Of a DNA stretch of 64,000 bases, positions 8,367-16,532 are shown piece after piece. How positions within the stretch are numbered: position 1 is the first letter of the stretch; the number at the start of each line of letters is the position of its first letter. Source of the stretch: Halorubrum sp. 2020YC2 (GTDB lineage: Archaea > Halobacteriota > Halobacteria > Halobacteriales > Haloferacaceae); contig NZ_CP076019.1 of assembly GCF_018623055.1 (NCBI RefSeq), positions 558,001 to 622,000 of the forward strand, written 5' to 3'. The notes below the pieces were generated by a model that searched no databases, was not told the origin of the DNA, and was given only the letters and a program-made list of their open reading frames with translations. The translations under genes were made by a program, and so were the position numbers.

Positions 8367-9476
8367 CTACTTCCGCGCGACGATCCGCAACACGTCCTCG
8401 TCGGCCAGTTCGTGGCTCTTCCCGACCTGCTGGTCGTCGTGTTTGGCGCTCTCGCCCGAGACGCGCGCGAATTTAAATCGCTCGTCGAACTCGCCCCCGA
8501 TCTTCGTACAGGCGTCGCCGACCGTGTCGCCCTCGAACAGGATGAGGGGCTCCTCGTAGTCGACGCCGCGGCCCGGCTTGTCCATGTAGATGCGAATAAC
8601 GCCTAGCTCCTCCCAGAGCCGCTCTTTGAGTCCGTCGAGGCCGAGTTCCTTCTCGGCCGAGATGAAGAGCACGTCGTCGGGGTCGAGGTCGCGCTCGCGG
8701 AGTTCCTCCTTCACCGTCGGGAGGTAGCTCTTGTCGATGAGGTCCGCCTTGTTGACGGTGACCATCGAGGGGAGGTACTCGCGGTTGTCCATCACGGCGT
8801 CGACGAGTTCGTCGATGGTGAGGTCGTGGGGGATCGTCACCTTCGCGTTGACGTAGCCGTACTCGCGGAGGACCTGCTTGACCGTCTCCTCGTCGAGGCT
8901 CACGTCGTCGCTCATCGTCACGCCGAGGCCGTCCTTGTGCGTCTTCCGGATGTTGATGTTCGGGGGCTCGGTGTCGAGGCGGATGTTGGTGGCGTACAGC
9001 TCCTCGCGCAGGCGGTCGTACTGCTCGATTTCGAACACCGAAAGCATGAACACGACCAGATCCGCGGTCCGGACCACCGAGAGGACCTCCTTCCCGCCGC
9101 CGCGGCCGCCCGCGGCGCCCTCGATCAGGCCCGGCACGTCGAGGATCTGGATGTTCGCGCCGCGGTACTGAAGCATGCCGGGGTTGACGTCAAGCGTGGT
9201 GAACTCGTAGGAGCCGACCTCGCTGTCGGCGTTGGTGAGCGCGTTGATGAGGGTGGACTTGCCGACGCTCGGGAACCCGACCAAGGCGACCGTGGCGTCG
9301 CCGTGCTTCTCGACCGCGTAGCCGTGGCCGCCGCCGGCGGAGGACTGGTTCTCCAGCTTCTCCTTCTTCTCCGCGAGCTTCGCCTTCAGACGCCCGATGT
9401 GTGCCTCGGTGGACTTGTTGTAGGGCGTCTCGGCGATCTCCTCGCGGAGGTCTTCGATCTCCTCCTCCAGTCCCAT
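8367..9476 (-). CDS. DRG-family GTP-binding protein
   Basis: This 369-residue developmentally regulated GTP-binding (DRG/Rbg) family GTPase has a charged helical N-terminus (EEEIEDLREEIAETPYNKST). The P-loop GFPSVGKS is at about residues 67-74, then SYEFTTLDVNPG, G3 DVPGLIEGAAGGRGGGKE, and NKAD with the family's long S5D2L-like insert before it. A C-terminal TGS domain ends VLRIVARK. It is expected to act with the ribosome. The start at 9476 is supported by a CTTTAAC box about 30 bases upstream; a much longer open frame upstream to 10319 is not credible. Confidence 0.95.
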   Translation of the reverse strand: MGLEEEIEDLREEIAETPYNKSTEAHIGRLKAKLAEKKEKLENQSSAGGGHGYAVEKHGDATVALVGFPSVGKSTLINALTNADSEVGSYEFTTLDVNPGMLQYRGANIQILDVPGLIEGAAGGRGGGKEVLSVVRTADLVVFMLSVFEIEQYDRLREELYATNIRLDTEPPNINIRKTHKDGLGVTMSDDVSLDEETVKQVLREYGYVNAKVTIPHDLTIDELVDAVMDNREYLPSMVTVNKADLIDKSYLPTVKEELRERDLDPDDVLFISAEKELGLDGLKERLWEELGVIRIYMDKPGRGVDYEEPLILFEGDTVGDACTKIGGEFDERFKFARVSGESAKHDDQQVGKSHELADEDVLRIVARK

Positions 9477-9722
9477 TACCCGTTTCTCGGCCGGTCGGCT
9501 CGTTAAAGGTGTTCCTTCGAACCGCCCGGACGCGAACTGTCGGTTTGACACGCCGTCTGTCGACCGCGTCCGCCGGTTCGAGCCACCGGCCGCCGGCCGC
9601 GTCCGTCGGTCCGAGCCGTCGACCGCTGCCAGCGAACCGCCGGATCGCCGCCGCGAGAGTGGTTGGTGCGCCGATATTTCGACACGGTTATATCGGTGAC
9701 GAATAACTCTCGGACACGCCGA

Positions 9723-9923
9723 ATGCCAGATCCGTCGAGCCTCCGAGACAGCACGCAGATCGTCCTCCCACACCGGGCGCTCGACGGGTACCGGGAGTGT
9801 CTCGAGAGGCGGTTCACGGTGACCGTCGTCGAGATGCCCGAGCAGTACCGGATCATCGGCAGCCCGGTCGAGATCAAGGCCGCGAGCGACTACCTCACCC
9901 GGAACGGCGTCGCGGTCGCGTGA
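9723..9923 (+). CDS. Small haloarchaeal conserved protein (VNG_1110C-like)
   Basis: This 66-residue protein begins MPDPSSLRDSTQIVLPHRAL and ends in DYLTRNGVAVA. The pattern of short beta strands and one helix fits a small haloarchaeal family I recall as VNG_1110C; no activity is known. The ATG at 9723 is about 30 bases after a GGTTATATC box (9687-9695), so it is likely leaderless; an ATG at 9663 lies upstream of that box. It is divergent from the DRG GTPase gene across about 250 bp of GC-rich spacer. Confidence 0.6.
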   Translation: MPDPSSLRDSTQIVLPHRALDGYRECLERRFTVTVVEMPEQYRIIGSPVEIKAASDYLTRNGVAVA

Positions 9924-9993
9924 CGTACCCGCCGATGCGGACTCCGTTCGCCCCGTTCGGAGGCTTGAAGTCCCCGCTCGTCGAGACCGATTG

Positions 9994-11151
9994 ATGATGG
10001 TCTCCCGCCGCGCGCTGCTCGCCTCTGGCGCCGTCGGAATCGGCGGAATCGCCGGCTGCGCCGCCGACTCGGAACGCTCCGACGAGAGCGAGACGGACGC
10101 CGGCGGCACCGCCGACGGCGGCGACGAGGACGCCCGCGCCGCGCGGATCGGGTTCGTCGGGGACCTGATGCTCGGCCGCAGCGTCGCTGACCGCTGGGCG
10201 GACGCCGACGACCCCGCGGGCGTCTGGGGGACGACGCTTCCGCGGCTCCGCGACCTCGATGCGCTCGTCGGGAACCTGGAGTGTTGCGTCTCCGACCGCG
10301 GCGAGCGCTGGCCGGACAAGACGTACTACTTCCGATCGCCGCCGTCGTTCGCCGTGCCCGCTCTGGAGGCGGCCGGCGCCTCGTTCGTCTCGCTCGCCAA
10401 CAACCACGTCCTCGACTACCGGGAGCCGGCGCTCCGCGACACGCGGACGAACCTCTCCGACGCCGGAATCGCCCGCGCCGGCGCCGGCGCGAACGCCGAC
10501 GCGGCGCTCGAACCCGCGACGTTCGAGGCGGGCGACCTCACCGTCGCCGCCTTCGGTCTCACCGATCAGTCGACGGCGTTCGCGGCGACGGACTCCGACC
10601 CGGGGACCGCGTTCGCGCGGCTCGACCCGTCCGTCGCCGCGACCCGCGCCCTCGTCGGAGACGTCCTCGACCGCGTCGCGGACGCGGAGCCGGACCTCGT
10701 CGTCGCCTCGCTCCATTGGGGGGCGAACTGGGAGACCGAACCCCGCGCGGTCCACGAGCGGTTCGGCCGGTGGCTCGTCGAGCGGGGCGTCGACGTCGTC
10801 CACGGCCACAGCGCGCACGTCCTCCAGGGCGTCGAGGTGTACGACGGCCGACCCATCGTCTACGACGCCGGCGACTTCGTCGACGACTACGTCAGCTACC
10901 GCGACCGCGAGGGCGTCTACAACAAGCGGAGCGCGCTGTTCGAACTCGTCGTCCGCGGCGGCGACCCCGTCGCGCTCGACGTCGTGCCGACGGAGATATC
11001 CGACGAGACCGCCGGCCTCGCGGGCGGCGAGGCCGCGGCCTGGGTCCGGGACGCGGTCGCGGAACGGTCCGCGCCGCACGACACGCCGGTCGAGGGCGTC
11101 GACGGCGAACGCTCCGACGGTCGGCTGCGGATCCCGCTCGGGGACGGGTAG
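9994..11151 (+). CDS. CapA-family secreted lipoprotein
   Basis: This 385-residue protein has a twin-arginine-type leader with a lipobox (SRRALLASGAVGIGGIAGC), so it is likely exported and lipid-anchored. An acidic linker then leads to a CapA/PgsA-type metallophosphatase-like fold: FVGDLMLGR, LVGNLECCVSDRG, SLANNHVLDY, HWGANWE and VHGHSAHVLQG. These carry the conserved Asp, Asn and His metal-ligand positions. CapA proteins were named for poly-gamma-glutamate export, but many are uncharacterised phosphoesterase-like enzymes, and no cap genes are adjacent. Two tandem ATG codons at 9994 and 9997 are equally likely starts. Confidence 0.85.
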   Translation: MMVSRRALLASGAVGIGGIAGCAADSERSDESETDAGGTADGGDEDARAARIGFVGDLMLGRSVADRWADADDPAGVWGTTLPRLRDLDALVGNLECCVSDRGERWPDKTYYFRSPPSFAVPALEAAGASFVSLANNHVLDYREPALRDTRTNLSDAGIARAGAGANADAALEPATFEAGDLTVAAFGLTDQSTAFAATDSDPGTAFARLDPSVAATRALVGDVLDRVADAEPDLVVASLHWGANWETEPRAVHERFGRWLVERGVDVVHGHSAHVLQGVEVYDGRPIVYDAGDFVDDYVSYRDREGVYNKRSALFELVVRGGDPVALDVVPTEISDETAGLAGGEAAAWVRDAVAERSAPHDTPVEGVDGERSDGRLRIPLGDG

Positions 11152-11161
11152 CGTTCTCCTG

Positions 11162-11245
11162 TCCCTCAAACCTGTCCTCAAACCCCGCGCCCCTCAAACC
11201 TGTCCTCAAACCCCGCGCCCCTCAAACCTGTCCTCAAACCCCGCG
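11162..11245 (+). repeat. Three tandem 28-bp repeats
   Basis: A 28-bp unit, beginning CCCTCAAACCTGTCCTCAAA, occurs three times head to tail (11162-11189, 11190-11217, 11218-11245). The copies are identical except for the first base of the first. Each unit itself contains two similar halves (CCTCAAACC). The array lies directly after the CapA gene stop, before the reductase promoter. There are no spacers, so it is not a CRISPR. Confidence 0.9.
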
Positions 11246-11256
11246 CCGGCGCGGGG
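11239..11256. terminator. Perfect 18-bp GC palindrome after the CapA gene
   Basis: CCCCGCGCCGGCGCGGGG is a perfect palindrome overlapping the end of the last 28-bp repeat. It could fold as a hairpin in the CapA 3' untranslated region and assist termination, but no T-run follows, so this use is inference. Confidence 0.35.
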
Positions 11257-11367
11257 AAGGTCCGAGCCGGTTCCACTACCGGATCCCCACGCCGGCCCGG
11301 ACTTCCGAATCCCCACGCCGGCTGCTGGGGTCCAAACCCTATTGGGTTTCATCTCCCAACGGGGACC

Positions 11368-12390
11368 GTGACAAACACCAACCGCGAGTGGCTTCTCGCC
11401 CGGCGACCCGAAGGCGAGCCCGACACCGACAGCTTCGAACTGCGAGAGACGGACGTCCCGACGCCTAACCCCGGCGAACTCCTCGTCCGGATCCGGTTCC
11501 TCTCCGTCGACCCGTACATGCGCGGCCGGATGCGCGACGTCGAGTCGTACGCCGAGCCGTGGGACGTGGGCGATACGCTCAAGGGCGGCGTGGTCGGTGA
11601 AGTGGTCGAAAGCGAGAGCGACGCGTACGAGGCGGGCGACCTCGTGACCGGCGAGGGGAAGTGGGCCGACTACGCGACCCTCGACGCCGACGACGTCGCG
11701 CCGGTCGACCCGGCGGTCGCGGACCCCGAGGCGTACCTCGGCGTCCTCGGGATGCCCGGACGGACCGCCTACTTCGGCCTCCTCGAAGTGGGCGAGCCGA
11801 AGCCGGGCGACACGGTCGTCGTCTCCGGCGCCGCGGGCGCGGTCGGCTCGGTCGTCGGCCAGATCGCGAAGCGCAACGGCTGCCGCGTGGTCGGCTTCGC
11901 CGGCAGCGACGAGAAGACCGACTGGCTCGCCGACGAGCTCGGCTTCGACGCCGCGATCAACTACAAGGCGACCGACGACTACCGCGCCGCGCTCGACGAG
12001 GCCGCGCCCGACGGCGTCGACGTGTACTTCGACAACGTCGGCGGCCCGATCACCGACGCCGTGTTCACCAAACTGAACCTCGACGCGCGCGTCGCGGTCT
12101 GCGGCCAGATCGCCCACTACAACGACGAGGGCGTTCCGACCGGCCCGCGGAAGCTCCCGCAGATCATCCCGGTGCGCGCCACGATTCAGGGACTGCTCGT
12201 CGGGGACTTCGCGACCCGGTTCGGTCAGGCCAGCGAGCGGCTCGGGGAGTGGGTCGCGACCGGCGAGCTGAAACACCGCGAGACGGTCGTCGCGGGGTTA
12301 GAGAACGCGCCCGACGCCTTCCTCGGCCTGTTCTCCGGCGACAACATCGGCAAGCAGGTGGTGCGGGTGTCGGCGGCGGACGCGGAGTAG
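11368..12390 (+). CDS. NADP-dependent medium-chain oxidoreductase (zinc-free)
   Basis: This 340-residue protein belongs to the leukotriene B4 12-hydroxydehydrogenase/CurA-like group of medium-chain reductases. RFLSVDPYMRGRM is the family's N-terminal signature. The Rossmann motif SGAAGAVGSVVGQIAK is at about residues 150-165, and YFDNVGG is the usual central motif. Zinc-binding Cys residues are absent, as expected for this subgroup. It probably reduces activated C=C bonds in enones using NADPH. It starts at GTG 11368; a CTATTGGG box lies about 28 bases upstream. It is alone between a repeat-rich spacer and the next gene. Confidence 0.88.
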   Translation: MTNTNREWLLARRPEGEPDTDSFELRETDVPTPNPGELLVRIRFLSVDPYMRGRMRDVESYAEPWDVGDTLKGGVVGEVVESESDAYEAGDLVTGEGKWADYATLDADDVAPVDPAVADPEAYLGVLGMPGRTAYFGLLEVGEPKPGDTVVVSGAAGAVGSVVGQIAKRNGCRVVGFAGSDEKTDWLADELGFDAAINYKATDDYRAALDEAAPDGVDVYFDNVGGPITDAVFTKLNLDARVAVCGQIAHYNDEGVPTGPRKLPQIIPVRATIQGLLVGDFATRFGQASERLGEWVATGELKHRETVVAGLENAPDAFLGLFSGDNIGKQVVRVSAADAE

Positions 12391-12480
12391 GGGCCCAGAC
12401 TCGGTGTCGTCCCTCTTCGGCAGTGAGGCGCGTGTCGATCGGAGCGCAACGCAAAAATCCCGATAGCGCGTAACACACCC

Positions 12481-12963
12481 ATGCTGTTCGCGACCCACCT
12501 CCTCATCGGCGCGCTCGTCGCGCGGAACCGCTTCCCGGTGGCGTGGGTCGTCGCGGGCGCGGCGCTGCCGGACCTCGTCGACAAGCCGCTGGCGATGGTC
12601 GGGCTCGTCCCCACCTATCACTCCGTCGCCCACTCCGCGCTGTTCGCGGGCGTCCTCGGTGCCGGCTGGCTGGCGGCCCGCCGGTACGAGGCCGCGACGG
12701 CGCCGGGGGCCGTCACAGCGGTCGGGGTCGGCTGGGTGACGCACCTCGTCGCGGACGCCGTCCACATCAGTATCAACGGCCGGCCGGAGAACGTGGTGTT
12801 CCTCCTCTGGCCGCTTGTTCGCAGCTGGAACTCCATCGGACTCGGTCCGGGGTCGTTCGCGCTCCAGTACCTCTGGACGCCGTCGTTCTACGTCGAGGTC
12901 GCGATCTGGCTGCTTGCCGGGGCGCTCCTGTTGCGCGACGGGCCGCCGGCGACCGACGCGTGA
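12481..12963 (+). CDS. YdjM/DUF457-type integral membrane protein
   Basis: This 160-residue protein has four or five hydrophobic segments. The pattern MLFATHLLIGAL, AALPDLVDKP, YHSVAHSALF and THLVADAVH matches the membrane-bound metal-dependent hydrolase family (DUF457/YdjM) with its spaced His and Asp residues. No substrate is known. A GCAAAAATCC-type box about 30 bases before the ATG suggests leaderless expression. It is convergent with the sulfatase-like gene; the two stops are 8 bp apart. Confidence 0.75.
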   Translation: MLFATHLLIGALVARNRFPVAWVVAGAALPDLVDKPLAMVGLVPTYHSVAHSALFAGVLGAGWLAARRYEAATAPGAVTAVGVGWVTHLVADAVHISINGRPENVVFLLWPLVRSWNSIGLGPGSFALQYLWTPSFYVEVAIWLLAGALLLRDGPPATDA

Positions 12964-12971
12964 CGCGTCTC

Positions 12972-14258
12972 CTACTCGACGTAGCCGAGCGCCCGCAGGT
13001 GCGACTCGTCGATTCCCGCCAGGTACTGCTCGTCGCCGACGAGCCCGCCCGCCTCGGCGGCCCGTTGGAGCAGCCCGTCTGAGACGCCCGTCGCCGTCGC
13101 GCCCTCGCCGTACGGGTTCCCGACGACGGTCTCCGCGGCCGGGTCCCCGACCTCGTAGCGGGCGTGGACCACGTCGGTGCCGTCCGTCGTCCGCCGCCCG
13201 AACAGCTTCTCCCCGTCCGCCCGGCGCACCCCGCGGACGACCCCCGCGGCCGTGAGCGTCCCCGCGACCGTCTCGACGTACTCCCGGCCGAACGACGTCG
13301 GCGGAGCCGCCTCACCCGGATCGGGTCGGAGCATGTCGGGCAGGTCGACGAGCGAGACCTGCTCGTCCACGGTCGACTCCGGCCAGTCCGGGCGCGCGAC
13401 GACGAGCGGAACGTGGACGAGTGACTCCCACGAGGCCGGCGGCAGGTGGCCGAACACCCCCCGCTCGGGGTCGAGACACTCCCCGTGGTCGGCCGTCACC
13501 GCGAGCACGTCCCGGTCGGGCCTGTACAGCCCCCGCTCCCGGAGTTCGCGCACGAACTCGACGACCGACCCGCCGAGGTGGTCGCAGGCCCGCCGGTACA
13601 GCCGCGCGACCGTCTCGGCCTCCGAGCGGTCCACGTCCGCGGCGTCCCCTATCGTGAGGCTCCGGCTCATCGCGGCCGCCCGGTCCGGGTCGAGCGCCCC
13701 GGCCACCTCGCCGTCGTTCGGGACGTAGTAGGGACTGTGCGTGTCCATGTAGTGGAGCCAGCAGAACGTCGGGTCGGTCCCCGTCGACAGCGCGTCCAGC
13801 GCGCGCTCGTTGAGCCGCGCCGCGGGCCGGTAGTAGGGGTCAGCCAGCCCGACGCGGCGCATGGTCGGCCAGACGCGGCGGAAGTACGCCCGCTCGACGG
13901 GACGGGTCACGTCGCGCGGAAGCAGGTCGTCCAACAGGTTGCTCAGGCCGCCGGCCTCCCCGGCGGACCGCTCGGTCAGCGCGTCGGCAGCGAGGGGATT
14001 GTCGGTCAGCAGTCGCGTACGGTAGCCGTCGGCCGAGAGCGACGACGGGAGCAGCGGGTCGTCGACCGCCCCCTCTTCGTCGATGAACCGCCCGGTCACG
14101 AGCGCCGGGATCGAACTGGCCGTGTGCGAGGCCGGAGCGACCGCGTTCGCGAACCGGGTCCCCCCCGTCAGCCCCGCGACCTCGTCGACGAGTTCGGTCG
14201 CGTGATCCGCCCTGAGCGCGTCGGCGGAGAGGAGGAACACGTTCGGGCGGCGTGACAT
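12972..14258 (-). CDS. Sulfatase / alkaline phosphatase superfamily enzyme
   Basis: This 428-residue protein starts SRRPNVFLLSADALRADH, the metal-binding Asp motif of the superfamily. The nucleophile region reads APASHTASSIPALVTG rather than the sulfatase C/S-x-P-x-R formylglycine motif, so Thr or Ser is the likely nucleophile, as in phosphoglycerol or phosphoethanolamine transferases. Further metal ligands are in HYMDTHSPYY and TADHGE. No signal peptide or membrane helix is seen, so it probably acts in the cytoplasm. A GATATAACG box (about 14285-14293) supports the start at 14258. Confidence 0.8.
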   Translation of the reverse strand: MSRRPNVFLLSADALRADHATELVDEVAGLTGGTRFANAVAPASHTASSIPALVTGRFIDEEGAVDDPLLPSSLSADGYRTRLLTDNPLAADALTERSAGEAGGLSNLLDDLLPRDVTRPVERAYFRRVWPTMRRVGLADPYYRPAARLNERALDALSTGTDPTFCWLHYMDTHSPYYVPNDGEVAGALDPDRAAAMSRSLTIGDAADVDRSEAETVARLYRRACDHLGGSVVEFVRELRERGLYRPDRDVLAVTADHGECLDPERGVFGHLPPASWESLVHVPLVVARPDWPESTVDEQVSLVDLPDMLRPDPGEAAPPTSFGREYVETVAGTLTAAGVVRGVRRADGEKLFGRRTTDGTDVVHARYEVGDPAAETVVGNPYGEGATATGVSDGLLQRAAEAGGLVGDEQYLAGIDESHLRALGYVE

Positions 14259-14345
14259 CTGCCCGCATTACGCCGTGACTGACGTTATATCTGTTGTCGT
14301 CCTCGGGCTCAAATCCGCTCCTGCTCTTCGCTCACTCCGTTCGCT

Positions 14346-14369
14346 CATGCGCGGGACCGGATTCGAACC
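14346..14369 (-). repeat. Detached copy of tRNA-Leu 3' end (distal)
   Basis: These 24 bases match the 3' end of the tRNA-Leu gene and the bases just after it (discriminator base, acceptor strand and T-arm). No other part of a tRNA is present. It is the farthest downstream of two detached copies, 101 bp from the next. Confidence 0.85.
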
Positions 14370-14400
14370 TCGGTCACTCCGCTTCGCTCCGTTCCCTGCT

Positions 14401-14592
14401 TCGAATCCTCGTCGAGATGCCTCTCCTCGCGAATTGCTCGGAGAGGCATGCGCGGGACCGGATTCGAACCGGAAGAAGACGTGCTCACTCGTTTCGCTCG
14501 TTGCGCGCGACTTCCAGGGTTCGAATCCTCGTCGAGATGCCTCTCCTCGCGAATTGCTCGGAGAGGCATGCGCGGGACCGGATTCGAACCGG
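14401..14592 (-). repeat. 120-bp tandem duplication including tRNA-Leu 3' end
   Basis: The 72 bases at 14401-14472 are identical to 14521-14592, a period of 120 bp. The duplicated block holds the tRNA-Leu 3' end (T-arm half and acceptor strand) and a 10-bp hairpin ATGCCTCTCC/GGAGAGGCAT (14417-14426 with 14440-14449, repeated at 14537-14546 with 14560-14569). The second block ends inside the true tRNA gene. The 48 bases between differ from the sequence before the first block. Together with the copy at 14346 this fills the 310-bp gap before the sulfatase-like gene. Confidence 0.9.
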
Positions 14593-14653
14593 CGGACCCC
14601 TACGGGATAGCGTCCTAAGCGCTACGCCTTTGGCCTGGCTCGGCAACCCGCGC
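14569..14653 (-). tRNA. tRNA-Leu (anticodon TAG)
   Basis: This is an 85-nt class II tRNA. Acceptor GCGCGGG pairs with CCCGCGC, with discriminator A at 14569. The D-arm follows, then the anticodon stem TAGCG/CGCTA with loop CTTAGGA giving anticodon TAG (reads CUA). A long variable arm folds as CCC-GTA-GGG, and the T-arm is GCCGG-TTCGAAT-CCGGT. CCA is not encoded. An AT-rich CTATTTTTGAAC box lies about 35 bases upstream on the minus strand. No intron. Downstream its 3' end is repeated twice. Confidence 0.97.
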
Positions 14654-14721
14654 GCGAGTTACCGTACCCGAGTGGTTCAAAAATAGTTGTCGCTACCGAC
14701 CCGCGGCGACCCGCCTCCCGC

Positions 14722-15293
14722 TCAGATGTCGGTCTCGAACGGCAACAGATCGAGCACCGCCTCCTCACCGACCCGGTCGAGGAGCCGCTCCGCGAAAAGC
14801 ACCGCGACGACCCCGAGCCCCATCCCGAAGAGGGTGTCAGAGAGGTAGTGGGTGCCGAGGTAGATCCGCGAGAAGGAGATCAGGCCGGCGAAGCCCGCGG
14901 CGACCGCGAACGGAAGCTCGTCGGAGTTGCGCGCGATCGCCGCGTACGCCGTCACGGCGGCCGCGTGCCCAGAGGGGAACGAGCTCGTCACGCCGGTGTC
15001 GCTCTCGGTGATACAGATCGGGTTCGGCGGGAACGGGCGCTCGACGAGCGACATCAGCCCCCAGACGACGACCCGAGCAGCGACAGCGCGACGACGCTCT
15101 TGACGAACTCCTCGCGCCAGCCGGCGAGGTAGAACAGCCCGACGAACACGGCCCCGGCCGTGACGGAGCCGAGCCCGGTCATCGAGGTCATCATTACGGT
15201 CAGAAGCGACGTGCGGATCGCGCCGACGAACTCGACGGCGAGCCGGTCGACCAACTGGATAGCGTTCAGGACCTCCCCGAGAAGCGCGAACAT
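14722..15293 (-). pseudogene. PAP2-family membrane phosphatase, frameshifted
   Basis: The N-terminal part (15293 to about 15074: MFALLGEVLNAIQLVDRLAV, two membrane segments) and the C-terminal part (to 14722) lie in different frames. The C-terminal part holds all PAP2 motifs: VERPFPPN, FPSGHAAAVTA and SRIYLGTHYLSD. Adding one base in the CCC run at 15072-15074 (plus strand) joins them into VALSLLGVVVWGLMSLVERP, giving a normal product of about 190 residues. The protein would be a lipid phosphatase-like enzyme with about five membrane helices. With all motifs intact, a sequencing error is as likely as a recent mutation. Confidence 0.8.
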
Positions 15294-15335
15294 GGACGAC
15301 CGACCCTATCGGCCGGACGACCATAGAGGCCGCGC

Positions 15336-16037
15336 TCAGAGGCAGAACTCGCAGTCGCAGTACGCCTCGCAGACGGGATTGTCGCAGTCGGCGCCGCGCG
15401 CCGAGCAGTGCTCCCGACCGTGTCGGATCAGGAGGACGTGGAGGGGGTAGGTCAGCTCGTCGGGCACCACCTCGTCGAGGGCGTCGTGGGCCGCCTGATT
15501 CGACGCCGACTCCGGGACGAGCCCGAACCGCTTCGAGACGCGCTCGACGTGGGTGTCGACCGCCATCGTCGGCTTCCCGAAGTGGAAGTTCAACACGACG
15601 CTAGCCGTTTTCGGCCCGACGCCCTTGATCTCCGTGAGCCACCCCTTCGCGTCGTCGGTCGCCATCGCGTCGAGGAACGCCAGCGAGTACGCGCCCCCGG
15701 TCTCCTCGCGGATCGCGGTCAGCGCGCGCTGGATGCGCGCGGCCTTCTGGTCGGGGAGTCCGGCCACGCGGATCGTCTCCCTCAGCTCCTCGTGGTCGGC
15801 CGCCTCGACCGCCGCGAAGTCGTCGTACCGGTCGAAAAGCGCCTCCGAGGCCCGCCGGGTGTTCTCGTCCGCGACGTTCTGCGAGAGGATCGTCGTCACC
15901 AGCTGGCGGACGCCCTCGCCCGGCTCGGCGGTCGGGTCGGCGCCGTGTTCGGCCGCCCGATCGACCGGCTCGTACAGCTCGGCGAGGTCGTCGTGAAGCG
16001 CCCGGACCCGCGTCTCGTCCCACGTCTGCGTCGACAT
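15336..16037 (-). CDS. nth: Endonuclease III, DNA glycosylase / AP lyase
   Basis: This 233-residue HhH-GPD base-excision repair enzyme removes oxidised pyrimidines. It has LVTTILSQNVADENTRRA near the N-terminus and the helix-hairpin-helix LTEIKGVGPKTASVVL containing the catalytic-Lys position. The VDTHVERVSKRFGL motif supplies the catalytic Asp. A C-terminal Cys-rich segment (HCSARGADCDNPVCEAYC) can hold a [4Fe-4S] cluster, although extra Cys residues leave the exact ligands open. The ATG at 16037 is used. It is divergent from the TFB-like gene. Confidence 0.92.
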   Translation of the reverse strand: MSTQTWDETRVRALHDDLAELYEPVDRAAEHGADPTAEPGEGVRQLVTTILSQNVADENTRRASEALFDRYDDFAAVEAADHEELRETIRVAGLPDQKAARIQRALTAIREETGGAYSLAFLDAMATDDAKGWLTEIKGVGPKTASVVLNFHFGKPTMAVDTHVERVSKRFGLVPESASNQAAHDALDEVVPDELTYPLHVLLIRHGREHCSARGADCDNPVCEAYCDCEFCL

Positions 16038-16157
16038 ACGCGCGCTACGTGCGCGGGTGACTTCAGGGCGGCGGAGGCGGGCGGTGTCGAACCGAACCGG
16101 CCCTGAATCCCGCGGTCGACGCGGCCGTTTATACCTCTCCGCCGACTACCCCGGCGC

Positions 16158-16466
16158 GTGTACCGGGCGAGCGACCGGGTCGACAACCAAGCGTGGATCG
16201 AACTCCTCGACGAGGCGTGCGCCTCGCTCGACCTCGACGGGGAGACGCGGTCGACCGCGGTCGACCTCTTCCTCTCTCGCGCCCCCGACGACGACCGCGG
16301 GAAGCGCGTCGCGGCCGCCGCCAGCCTCTACGCCGCCGGCCTGATCCGCGGCGAGGAGCGGTCGCAGTCCGCCGTCGCGGACGCGATGGACGTCTCGCGG
16401 CTCTCCGTCCAGAAGCGGTGGAAGCCGATCTTAGAAGACGCCGGCTTCTCGCCGCCGTCGTGGTGA
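16158..16466 (+). CDS. Minimal TFB-like protein (single cyclin-type domain)
   Basis: This 102-residue protein has RVAAAASLYAAGLIRGEE and SQSAVADAMDVSRLSVQKRW. The latter resembles the helix-turn-helix end of a TFB cyclin repeat (archaeal TFIIB), as found in a family annotated as TFIIB-like in haloarchaea. The zinc ribbon, B-finger and first cyclin repeat are all absent, so it cannot replace TFB and may act as a partner or competitor at promoters (inference). The GTG start at 16158 fits a GTTTATACC box 22-30 bases upstream, suggesting a leaderless mRNA. Confidence 0.7.
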   Translation: MYRASDRVDNQAWIELLDEACASLDLDGETRSTAVDLFLSRAPDDDRGKRVAAAASLYAAGLIRGEERSQSAVADAMDVSRLSVQKRWKPILEDAGFSPPSW

Positions 16467-16532
16467 AGTCCTGAAAACACGCGTACGAACGGCTCTCACG
16501 CGATTCTCCGCCAGAGACCTCGCCGGCGATAG

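Noticed and set aside
11162-11245. Possible CRISPR array
   Set aside because: 28-bp units lie head to tail with no spacers.
14447-14472. Second tRNA-Leu gene
   Set aside because: Only the T-arm half and acceptor strand are present; there is no anticodon arm or 5' acceptor strand.
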